From the NCBI GenBank assembly GCA_021793055.1, contig JAJYTL010000216.1:1-5866 (forward strand): a stretch of 5,866 nucleotides of DNA, in the 5' to 3' direction. Under the pieces are notes generated by a model. The model was not told where the DNA came from. It was given only the letters and a program-made list of their open reading frames with translations, and ran no database searches. This DNA comes from Pseudomonadota bacterium. Its GTDB lineage: Bacteria > Pseudomonadota > Alphaproteobacteria > Ferrovibrionales > Ferrovibrionaceae. Below are positions 1 to 5,483 of the stretch, piece after piece. A program made the translations under genes and the position numbers. How positions within the stretch are numbered: position 1 is the stretch's first letter; every line of letters starts with the position of its first letter.

Positions 1-755
1 CCGAGGGCATCACCAGCCACCACCCCTTCCCGCCGACCCCCCCCCGCTTCTGCGTCTTCGAGTACATCTATTTCGCCCGCCCCGACTCGCTGGTCGAGGG
101 CAGAAGCGTCTACGAAGCCCGCAAGCGCATCGGCTACGAACTGGCGCGCGAACACCCGGTCGCCGCCGACGTGATCGTGCCGGTGCCCGATTCGGGCGTC
201 CCGGCTGCCATCGGCTACTCGCGGGAAAGCGGCATTCCCTTCGAGTTCGGCATCATCCGCAACCACTATGTCGGCCGCACCTTCATCGAGCCCGAGGACC
301 AGATCCGCCATCTCGGCGTGCGCCTCAAGCACAACGCCAATCGCGTCTATCTCGAAGGCCGACGGGTGATCCTGGTCGACGATTCGATCGTGCGCGGTAC
401 CACTTCGACCAAGATCGTCTCCATGGTGCGCGAGGCCGGCGCCCGCGAGGTCCATATGCGGATCGCAAGCCCGCCGACCACCCACTCCTGCTTCTACGGC
501 GTCGATACGCCGGACCGCGACGACCTTCTCGCCGCTCACCACGATGTCGAGAGCATGCGTCGGGCGATCGGGGTCGACAGCCTTGCCTTCATCTCCCTCG
601 ACGCGCTCTATCGGGCCATGGGCGAGCCCGGCCGCGACGGCCTCGGTCGGCGCTTCTGCGATGCCTGCTTTTCTGGGGAGTATCCGATTCCCCTGATCGA
701 TCACGAGAAGGGCCGGCCAAGCGGCCAGCTTTCGCTCCTGACCGAACACGCCTAA
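1..755 (+). CDS. purF: Amidophosphoribosyltransferase (PurF), C-terminal part, cut by the window's left edge
   Basis: PurF makes 5-phosphoribosylamine from PRPP and glutamine, the first committed step of purine synthesis in the cytoplasm. The reading frame enters at base 3 with no start codon, so the N-terminal glutamine-amidotransferase domain and any propeptide lie outside; about 250 residues are visible. They begin at the domain junction (CVFEYIYFARPDS, bases 51-89) and include the PRPP-binding loop VILVDDSIVRGTTS (bases 366-407), diagnostic of type I phosphoribosyltransferases. Four cysteines match the [4Fe-4S] ligands of the Bacillus-type enzyme: codons at 51, 489 (HSCFYGVDTP), 657 and 666 (FCDACFSGEYP). 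By analogy with B. subtilis this implies an oxygen-sensitive cluster and a processed propeptide; E. coli PurF lacks it. Family assignment is very sure; cluster occupancy is inferred. An SDR gene follows 53 bp downstream on the same strand. Confidence 0.97.
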   Translation, partial: EGITSHHPFPPTPPRFCVFEYIYFARPDSLVEGRSVYEARKRIGYELAREHPVAADVIVPVPDSGVPAAIGYSRESGIPFEFGIIRNHYVGRTFIEPEDQIRHLGVRLKHNANRVYLEGRRVILVDDSIVRGTTSTKIVSMVREAGAREVHMRIASPPTTHSCFYGVDTPDRDDLLAAHHDVESMRRAIGVDSLAFISLDALYRAMGEPGRDGLGRRFCDACFSGEYPIPLIDHEKGRPSGQLSLLTEHA

Positions 756-761
756 CCGCCC

Positions 762-776
762 GGCCGTCGCGCGGCC
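762..776 (+). other. Small GC hairpin in the purF–SDR spacer
   Basis: GGCCG (762-766) and CGGCC (772-776) form a perfect 5-bp stem with a 5-base loop, 6 bp after the purF stop. No T-run follows, so it is not a convincing intrinsic terminator. It may be a 3'-end stabiliser or simple chance in GC-rich DNA. The short spacer suggests the two genes are still co-transcribed. Confidence 0.3.
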
Positions 777-794
777 TGTCGCAAGCCCAAGCCT

Positions 795-800
795 TAAGGA
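795..800 (+). promoter_or_regulatory. Shine-Dalgarno sequence of the SDR gene
   Basis: TAAGGA lies 8 bases before the GTG at 809. It decides the start: the NAD(P)-binding motif follows at residue 17, as expected for the family, and there is no ATG between this site and that motif. Confidence 0.75.
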
Positions 801-808
801 TATCGCCT

Positions 809-1576
809 GTGTCCGGTTCTCCCTCCCGTCGCCTTGAAGGCCGCATCGCGCTCGTGACCGGCGCCTCGCGCGGCATCGGCGCCGCCGTCGCGCGGCGCTT
901 CGCCGCCGAAGGCGCCCATCTCATCCTCGTCGCCCGCACCGTCGGCGGCCTCGAGGAAATCGACGACGAGATCCGCAGCGCCGGCGGCGGCGCCACCCTG
1001 GTGCCGATGGACCTCGGCGAAACGGAAAAGATCGATGCCCTGGCGGCGCCGCTCCTGGAGCGCTTCGGACGCCTCGACATTCTCGTCGGCAACGCCGCCA
1101 TGCTCGGACGCCTGACACCAATTCAACTTTACCCACCAGACCTTTGGGAGAAAGTCTTCAACCTGAACGTAACGGCGAACTGGCGCCTGATCCGGGCCGT
1201 CGACCCGTTGCTTCGGCGATCGCCCGCAGGCCGCGCGCTGTTCGTGACCTCGGGCGTCACGCGGCGCTTCGTGCCCTATTGGGGCGCCTATGCGGCAAGC
1301 AAGGCGGCGCTCGAATCGCTTGCCATGACCTATGCCGCCGAAACCGTGAATACCAATGTCCGGGTCAATGTGATCGACCCGGGCCCGACCCGCACCGCCA
1401 TGCGGCTGCAGGCCTTCCCGGGCGAGGACAAGGACAAGCTGAAACCGCCGGAGGCCGTGGCCGAAGCCTTCGTCGCCTTGGCGGAAACGGGCTCGACCGT
1501 ACATGGCCAGTGGGTCGCAGCGGACAACTGGCCCGCCGAGGGCCAAACGGCGCCAGCCGATCCGAGCCACGGCTAG
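809..1576 (+). CDS. YciK-like short-chain dehydrogenase/reductase (SDR), 255 aa
   Basis: Probable cytoplasmic NAD(P)-dependent oxidoreductase of the classical SDR fold; the substrate is unknown. Seen: dinucleotide-binding motif TGASRGIG (residues 17-24), a core NAA motif at 95-97 where most relatives have NAG, and the catalytic tetrad Asn120, Ser148, Tyr161 and Lys165 (YAASK). Length is typical for classical SDRs. The segments MLGRLTPIQLYPPDLW, WGAYAASKAAL and DPGPTRTAMRLQAFPGEDKDKL resemble E. coli YciK from memory, especially the PGxTRTxMRxxAFPxED stretch, so it is placed in that subgroup. The start is GTG with TAAGGA eight bases upstream. It lies 53 bp after purF and is probably co-transcribed; its end converges on der. 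Codons around residues 101-121 are richer in A/T than the flanks. SDR family is very sure, the YciK affinity fairly sure, and a metabolic link to purines is not shown. Confidence 0.93.
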   Translation: MSGSPSRRLEGRIALVTGASRGIGAAVARRFAAEGAHLILVARTVGGLEEIDDEIRSAGGGATLVPMDLGETEKIDALAAPLLERFGRLDILVGNAAMLGRLTPIQLYPPDLWEKVFNLNVTANWRLIRAVDPLLRRSPAGRALFVTSGVTRRFVPYWGAYAASKAALESLAMTYAAETVNTNVRVNVIDPGPTRTAMRLQAFPGEDKDKLKPPEAVAEAFVALAETGSTVHGQWVAADNWPAEGQTAPADPSHG

Positions 1577-1698
1577 AGTCTTTTGCGGCCCGCCTAGAAT
1601 AAAATCTTCTTATAATACATACGAATATATAAAAATATTCATGTTGCGATGGGGGGCCGAAACCACCGCACGAGGGATTCGCGCCGCTAGGCTCGGCG
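1577..1698. other. Convergent intergenic spacer with a 45-bp AT-rich island
   Basis: This spacer separates the 3' ends of the SDR (+) and der (-). Bases 1598-1642 are about 13% G+C by hand count, against a window that is mostly two-thirds G+C. The island contains TATAAT at 1611-1616, but no TTGACA-like box stands at proper spacing, so a promoter is not supported. A short inverted repeat lies inside the island (separate entry). CGCCG (1682-1686) and CGGCG (1694-1698) make a 5-bp stem directly after the der stop codon, without a T-run. No coding sequence is convincing here. The likely role is a shared termination region; a relic insertion or protein-binding site is also possible. Confidence 0.6.
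1623..1640. repeat. AT-rich inverted repeat in the SDR–der spacer
   Basis: GAATAT (1623-1628) and ATATTC (1635-1640) are perfect inverted copies around a 6-base ATAAAA. The stem is AT-rich and thermally weak. Read from the minus strand it contains a run of five T, so it could contribute to ending der transcription, but it is not a canonical GC-stem terminator. Confidence 0.45.
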
Positions 1699-3084
1699 TT
1701 AGTCCTCAACGTAGGGATTTTCGCCTTTACGCAAATGAAAGCGGATCGGCACGCCCGGGAGGTCGAAGGCCTCGCGCAAGCCGTTCGCGAGATAGCGCAA
1801 ATAGGCCGCCGGCAGCGCCTCGACATGATTGGCAAAAATCGCGATGGTCGGCGGCCGCGCCTTGACCTGCACGGCGTAACGAAGGCGGAGCCGGCGGCCC
1901 GCCACCGCCGGCGGAGGATGGTTCTCAACCGCCGCAGCAAGCCAGCGGTTGAGCCGCGACGTCGGCACCCGGCGGTTCCAGCGCTCAAAGGCTTGCAGCA
2001 CCGCCGGCATCAGGCGCTCGACGTGCCAGCCGGTCAGGCCCGAGAGCGGCACGATGGCAAGCCCTCGCACCTGCGGCAGGCTTTTTTCCAGACGCTCCTG
2101 CAGCGCCGCCAAGGCCCGGGCGCGGTCGGCGACGAGGTCCCATTTGTTGACCGCGAGCACCACGGCCCGGCCTTCCTCGATCGCGCGGCCCGCAATTGCG
2201 AGGTCCTGTTTCTCCAGCGGCTGCGTGCCGTCGATGACGATGACGACAACCTCGGCATAATCGATCGTGCGCCGGGTGTCCGCCGCGGCGAACCTCTCGA
2301 TCCGGTCGTGAACCTTGGCCTGGCGGCGCAGACCGGCGGTATCGACAAGGCGGACGCCGCGGCCCTTGTAACGCCAGTCCACGGCAATAGAATCGCGCGT
2401 CAGGCCGGGCTCGGGCCCGACCAGAAGCCGCTCCGAACCGACCAGGCGGTTCACCAGGGTCGACTTGCCGACATTCGGCCGGCCGACGATGGCCAATTGG
2501 ATCGGACCCTCGGGCGCCGCGGTTTCGGCTTCGGCTTCGGTTTCCACCGCGGCCGGCGCTTGCGCCTCGGCCGGGAGCTTTTCGCGCACGGCCTGATAGA
2601 GATCGGCCAAGCCCTCGCCATGGGCGGCCGAAATCGGCACCGCCTCGCCGAGCCCGAGGCTGAAGGCGTCGGCCAAGCCGGCCTCGCCGAGGCGACCTTC
2701 GTATTTGTTGGCGACCAGGATCACCGGCCGCCCACTTTTCCGCAGCCAGCGCGCGAAATGCTGATCGAGCGGGGTAACCCCGCTGCGGGCGTCGACGACG
2801 AACAGCGTGACGTCGGCCTCGCGGACCGCGGCTTCGCTCTGCTGGCGGATGCGGGCTGCGATGCTCTTGTCCGGCCCTTCCTCAAGCCCGCCAGTATCGA
2901 CGACGCGAAATTTCAGCGATCCCAGCCGCGCATCCCCCTCGCGGCGGTCGCGCGTCACCCCGGGCTGATCGTCGACCAGCGCCAAGCGCCGGCCGATGAG
3001 CCGGTTGAACAGGGTCGACTTACCCACATTGGGCCTACCGACGATAGCGACAGTCCATGCCAATGGAGCGACCGTCCGTGTCAC
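1699..3084 (-). CDS. der: Ribosome assembly GTPase Der (EngA), 461 aa
   Basis: Der is an essential GTPase with two tandem G domains that acts in maturation of the 50S subunit. First G domain: GRPNVGKS (16-23), PGVTRD (41-46), DTGG (63-66), NKYE (126-129, the NKxE form of G4) and SAAHGEG (152-158). An Ala/Glu-rich linker follows (about 168-193). Second G domain: GRPNVGKS (201-208), DTAGLRR (248-254), NKWD (313-316), SGLTG (348-352). A KH-like RNA-binding domain ends the protein, with the family's closing RKGENPY motif. Length is normal. The frame stays open upstream to 3735, but that part is antisense to bamB. I chose GTG at 3084 because it overlaps the bamB stop in a GTGA junction, typical of translational coupling. 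TTG at 3063 would give MAWTVAIVGRPN, closer to usual Der N-termini, and no strong Shine-Dalgarno favours either. It is the last gene of the yfgM-bamB-der operon. Confidence 0.96.
   Translation of the reverse strand: MTRTVAPLAWTVAIVGRPNVGKSTLFNRLIGRRLALVDDQPGVTRDRREGDARLGSLKFRVVDTGGLEEGPDKSIAARIRQQSEAAVREADVTLFVVDARSGVTPLDQHFARWLRKSGRPVILVANKYEGRLGEAGLADAFSLGLGEAVPISAAHGEGLADLYQAVREKLPAEAQAPAAVETEAEAETAAPEGPIQLAIVGRPNVGKSTLVNRLVGSERLLVGPEPGLTRDSIAVDWRYKGRGVRLVDTAGLRRQAKVHDRIERFAAADTRRTIDYAEVVVIVIDGTQPLEKQDLAIAGRAIEEGRAVVLAVNKWDLVADRARALAALQERLEKSLPQVRGLAIVPLSGLTGWHVERLMPAVLQAFERWNRRVPTSRLNRWLAAAVENHPPPAVAGRRLRLRYAVQVKARPPTIAIFANHVEALPAAYLRYLANGLREAFDLPGVPIRFHLRKGENPYVED
2521..2545 (-). repeat. 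Short hexamer repeat in the Der linker
   Basis: Imperfect tandem copies of TTCGGC (plus-strand sense) encode the alternating Glu-Ala/Thr stretch ETEAEAET in the linker between Der's two G domains. Linkers at this place vary in length and composition among Der proteins. Slippage of the repeat is a plausible source of length variation between relatives. Confidence 0.5.
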
Positions 3085-4415
3085 TGGAGAGCGATGAGCG
3101 TCGCGTTGTTGGTCAGAATATAGAGCGTCTTGTTCGCCACCACCGGCGGCAGCGATGCCGAACCGGATAACTTCATCTCGCCCAATAATTCTCCAGTATA
3201 AGGCGAAAGAACGACTGCATACCCATAATTTGAAACGAGAATCAACCGATTGCCAGCAAGTAACGGCCCGCGCCAGACGATCAGCCCTGTCTTGTCCTTG
3301 GCGTCCAGGTACTGGGAGAGCTGGGTGTTCCACTTGATCCGCCCGTCGGCGGCGGAGACGCAGAGCACCTCGCCTTTCGTAGTCACCACATAGACGAATT
3401 CGCCCGCCGCCCAGGGGGTCTGAACGCCGGAAACGTCCTTGACCCAGATGCGTTCGCCGGTTTGTAGATCGACCGAGGCCATGATCCCGGCGTGGCTGAT
3501 CGCAAAGATGCGGCCGCGGTCGATCACGGGCTCGCCATCGATGTCGGTAATGGTGCCGACGGCGCTCGATCGTTGCGGACGAACCAGCGGCGTGGTCCAC
3601 AAGACGCTGCCGTCGTCGGCCCGCAGCGCCACCAGATCGCCCGACGAGAACGCCGCGACGACAACGCCGTCCGCCACCGCCGGACTGGCGCCCCCCACCA
3701 TGACCGCCGGTTCCGGCACCCCGATATAGCTCCACAGCACCTTGCCGTCCTTGGCCGAAAAGGCATAGAGCTGGTTATCGTTGGTGATCGCGTAGACGCG
3801 GGCGCCATCGACGGTCGGCCCGGAGCGGAAGGGAATGCCTGCCGTATAGTGCCAGAGTACCTTTCCCGTCTTCGCTGAAATTGCGAAGACTTGCCCGTAA
3901 GCCGTTGTCGCATAAATAGTCCCGTAAGAGTACGCCAGCCCGCCGCCGACCACGCCGCTCTGCATCCGCGAGGGCTTGAGGTCGATCCGCCAGAGGTGGC
4001 GTCCCGATTTGGCGTCGATGGCGTCGACGTCGGGATAGGCGTCCATCGTATAGACGCGGCCGCCGCCGACCACCGGCTCGGCGAACAGCCCGGTGTTCTC
4101 ATAGCCGGCCTCGCCGACCGAGGTGCGCCAGATCTCGTGCGGCGTCGGCCCGAGCGCCAAATGATACATGGCATGACTGGGGTAGCCGCCGGTTTCCGGC
4201 CAGGTCGGGTTGACGTAGGGAACCGGCAGCAGCACCGGCGCCGACGCCAGGGTCGGATCGGGCTTCAGCGTCGTTTCGCTGGCGAGGATCGGCACCCGCT
4301 TGCCCGGCAGCGGAATCTTGTTCGACGTGCCGAAATAGCTCGGAAACAGGCTGCAACCCGAAAGCAGGCCCGAGACAAGGCACAGCACCAACGCAAAACC
4401 CGACCGGCGAAGCAT
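3081..4415 (-). CDS. bamB: BamB-like outer-membrane assembly lipoprotein with PQQ-type beta-propeller, 444 aa
   Basis: BamB is a periplasmic lipoprotein of the BAM complex that helps BamA insert beta-barrel proteins into the outer membrane. The N-terminus is a lipoprotein signal: basic MLRRSG, a hydrophobic core, and the lipobox LLSGC with Cys21 as the modified residue. Position +2 is Ser, compatible with outer-membrane sorting under the E. coli rule. A beta-propeller follows, built from repeats with the x-G-x-x-x-W signature, for example HLWRIDL (140-146), TGKVLWHY (183-190), DGKVLWSY (223-230), DGSVLWTT (268-275), TGERIWVK (319-326) and DGRIKWNT (358-365); a degenerate copy lies at 407-416. 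It is somewhat longer than E. coli BamB (about 390 aa). ATG follows the upstream TAA directly, with GAGG eight bases before it; the stop overlaps der by 4 bp. PQQ-binding enzyme activity is unlikely, given the lipobox and operon. Two internal stretches are AT-richer than the rest. Confidence 0.93.
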   Translation of the reverse strand: MLRRSGFALVLCLVSGLLSGCSLFPSYFGTSNKIPLPGKRVPILASETTLKPDPTLASAPVLLPVPYVNPTWPETGGYPSHAMYHLALGPTPHEIWRTSVGEAGYENTGLFAEPVVGGGRVYTMDAYPDVDAIDAKSGRHLWRIDLKPSRMQSGVVGGGLAYSYGTIYATTAYGQVFAISAKTGKVLWHYTAGIPFRSGPTVDGARVYAITNDNQLYAFSAKDGKVLWSYIGVPEPAVMVGGASPAVADGVVVAAFSSGDLVALRADDGSVLWTTPLVRPQRSSAVGTITDIDGEPVIDRGRIFAISHAGIMASVDLQTGERIWVKDVSGVQTPWAAGEFVYVVTTKGEVLCVSAADGRIKWNTQLSQYLDAKDKTGLIVWRGPLLAGNRLILVSNYGYAVVLSPYTGELLGEMKLSGSASLPPVVANKTLYILTNNATLIALQ

Positions 4416-5066
4416 TTACTTCGCCTCGGTCAAGGCCGCATGCATCCCCGCCGCCCGCTCGCGGAGGCCCACCGGCGCTTGCAGATCGTTGGCGAGAGCG
4501 CCGAAATCGCGCGCCGCCGCCTTCTTGTCGCCGGCTTTCAGCTCCAGCACCGCCATCAACTCGCGGGCCGAAAAGCGCCACGGATCGTCCTTTTGCAGCA
4601 ATGGCCGAAGCTCGGCTTCGAGCACTTCGGGCTTGACGCTGTCGGCACGGTTCAGCACCGAGAGGTAACGGGCGAGGTCGCGGTAACGGGCGTCGACCGA
4701 GGAATCCTGGGCCAGCCGGTCGTAGGCTGCGATCGCGGCTTTGCGATCGCCGGCCGCGAGATAGGCGCCGGCCGCACGCAATCCGGCCAGAACGCGATAG
4801 CCGCCACGGCCGTCGGCCGCGATCTTGGCGAAGGCCGCCGCGGCGGCAGCCGGCTTGCCGGCTCGCGCCAGATTCGCCGCCGCCGCGTAAAGGATGCTGT
4901 CCTGGGCGATCTGATGGCTGCGGTAGCGCTGCCAGCCGGTCCAGCCGGCGGCAAGGGCGACGATGAGAACGCCGGCCGCGATGAGATAGACGCCGTAGCG
5001 CTTCCACAGCTTCTCCAGCCGCTCGCGGCGAATGTCCTCTTCGATTTCACGGATAAAATCGGTCAC
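4416..5066 (-). CDS. YfgM-like membrane-anchored TPR protein, 216 aa
   Basis: The family counterpart in E. coli, YfgM, is an inner-membrane protein with a periplasmic TPR domain. It associates with the SecYEG translocon and periplasmic chaperones. Seen here: a charged cytoplasmic N-terminus (residues 1-23, rich in Glu and Arg), one hydrophobic segment (about 24-45, YGVYLIAAGVLIVALAAGW), then an Ala-rich helical region with TPR-like helix pairs. The stretch GWQRYRSHQ just after the membrane segment and the length (E. coli about 206 aa) agree with the YfgM/TPR_21 family. The start is GTG with GGAG six bases upstream. It is the first gene of the operon with bamB and der, in the E. coli order, which strengthens the call. 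The long Ala-rich runs are normal for high-GC genomes. The family is fairly sure; the chaperone role is inferred from E. coli. Confidence 0.87.
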   Translation of the reverse strand: MTDFIREIEEDIRRERLEKLWKRYGVYLIAAGVLIVALAAGWTGWQRYRSHQIAQDSILYAAAANLARAGKPAAAAAAFAKIAADGRGGYRVLAGLRAAGAYLAAGDRKAAIAAYDRLAQDSSVDARYRDLARYLSVLNRADSVKPEVLEAELRPLLQKDDPWRFSARELMAVLELKAGDKKAAARDFGALANDLQAPVGLRERAAGMHAALTEAK

Positions 5067-5072
5067 CGATCA

Positions 5073-5076
5073 CTCC
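5073..5076 (-). promoter_or_regulatory. Shine-Dalgarno sequence of the YfgM-like gene
   Basis: GGAG on the minus strand, 6 bases before the GTG at 5066, supports that start. The ATG at 5080 is in another frame and meets a stop after five codons. Confidence 0.7.
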
Positions 5077-5155
5077 ACATGCGCCCTTGGGGCGGCGGCG
5101 CCCGCCGCCTGCCGGGCTCAAGCCACCGGGAACGGGCCGGCGAAAATCGGCCGCT

Positions 5156-5184
5156 ACCATAGCCTGCAGCTTGCCGGACCGCAA
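5156..5184 (-). promoter_or_regulatory. Candidate promoter of the yfgM-bamB-der operon
   Basis: On the minus strand TTGCGG (5184-5179) is followed after exactly 17 bases by TATGGT (5161-5156). These match three of six and four of six positions of the sigma-70 boxes, with ideal spacing. Initiation near 5149 would leave a GC-rich leader of roughly 80 bases before the GTG at 5066. The site lies in the only long non-coding stretch upstream of the operon. It is a sequence match only. Confidence 0.4.
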
Positions 5185-5253
5185 ACCCTAGAGCGGGCGA
5201 AAGAGCGCCGCCGACCAAAGCCGGAAAAGAACCACAAAACCGCGCTCAAGGGC

Positions 5254-5282
5254 TGGCGCCGGCCGTCGCGCTCTGCTATAAC
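5254..5282 (+). promoter_or_regulatory. Candidate promoter of tRNA-Asn
   Basis: TATAAC (5277-5282) is a good -10 box, placed about 25 bases before the mature tRNA 5' end. The hexamer at -35 with 17-base spacing (TGGCGC, 5254-5259) is a poor match. TATAAC stands out in GC-rich surroundings and its distance from the tRNA suits a short 5' leader removed by RNase P. Confidence 0.45.
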
Positions 5283-5306
5283 CCGGCTCCTTTGAAGACC
5301 CCCTGA

Positions 5307-5382
5307 TCCCCGGTAGCTCAGGTGGTAGAGCAGGTGGCTGTTAACCACCGCGTCGCTGGTTCGAGTCCGGCCCGGGGAGCCA
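5307..5382 (+). tRNA. tRNA-Asn (anticodon GTT)
   Basis: A complete 76-base cloverleaf is visible. Acceptor stem TCCCCGG (5307-5313) pairs fully with CCGGGGA (5372-5378), followed by discriminator G and an encoded CCA (5380-5382). The D arm is GCTC/GAGC. The anticodon stem is GGTGG/CCACC with loop CTGTTAA, placing GTT at 5340-5342. The T arm is GCTGG/CCGGC with one G-T pair and the loop TTCGAGT. GTT reads both Asn codons, AAC and AAU. The gene is divergent from the yfgM-bamB-der operon and convergent with the amidase gene. All arms are intact and there is no sign of a pseudogene or intron. Confidence 0.98.
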
Positions 5383-5392
5383 GTTTCCGCAA

Positions 5393-5427
5393 CGGGCCGG
5401 ATCGTCTTCGGAAGACCATCCGGCCCG
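5393..5427 (+). terminator. Strong hairpin after tRNA-Asn, probable terminator
   Basis: CGGGCCGGAT (5393-5402) pairs perfectly with ATCCGGCCCG (5418-5427). After one C-C mismatch, GTCT (5404-5407) pairs with AGAC (5413-5416) around a small loop. The hairpin begins 10 bases after the tRNA's CCA. There is no T-run on the plus strand after it, and only a weak A/T context on the other side. It may end tRNA transcription, serve the convergent amidase gene from the other strand, or protect a 3' end. Confidence 0.6.
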
Positions 5428-5483
5428 CTGCGTCATTCCCGATCAAGTTGTCCGCGAACGGCGCGCCGAATCGGCCGCCGCGC

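Noticed and set aside
794..1570. Minus-strand open frame of 258 codons opposite the SDR gene
   Set aside because: The plus strand encodes a complete SDR with all catalytic residues and a Shine-Dalgarno sequence; the opposite frame has no motif.
1611..1616. TATAAT as a promoter -10 box
   Set aside because: No -35-like hexamer stands 16-18 bases upstream, and no gene start lies suitably downstream; AT-rich islands give such matches by chance.
1735..3123. Plus-strand open frame of 462 codons opposite der
   Set aside because: It is antisense to a certain Der gene, shows no family motif, and has the Arg/Gly/Pro-rich, low-complexity composition of an antisense shadow in GC-rich DNA.
3085..3735. 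N-terminal extension of Der up to an ATG at 3735
   Set aside because: This part lies wholly over the bamB coding region; Der proteins start just before the first GRPNVGKS motif.
3891..5162. Plus-strand open frame of 423 codons opposite bamB and the YfgM-like gene
   Set aside because: It spans two well-supported minus-strand genes and their junction, and its product is Arg/Gly-rich without recognisable domains.
5032..5295. Small plus-strand open frame in the operon–tRNA spacer
   Set aside because: It overlaps the 5' end of the YfgM-like gene and the tRNA promoter area, has no ribosome binding site that I can see, and resembles no known protein.
5307..5382. tRNA-Asn as an integration site for a mobile element
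   Set aside because: No integrase, direct repeat of the tRNA 3' end, or foreign cargo is visible within the window on either side.
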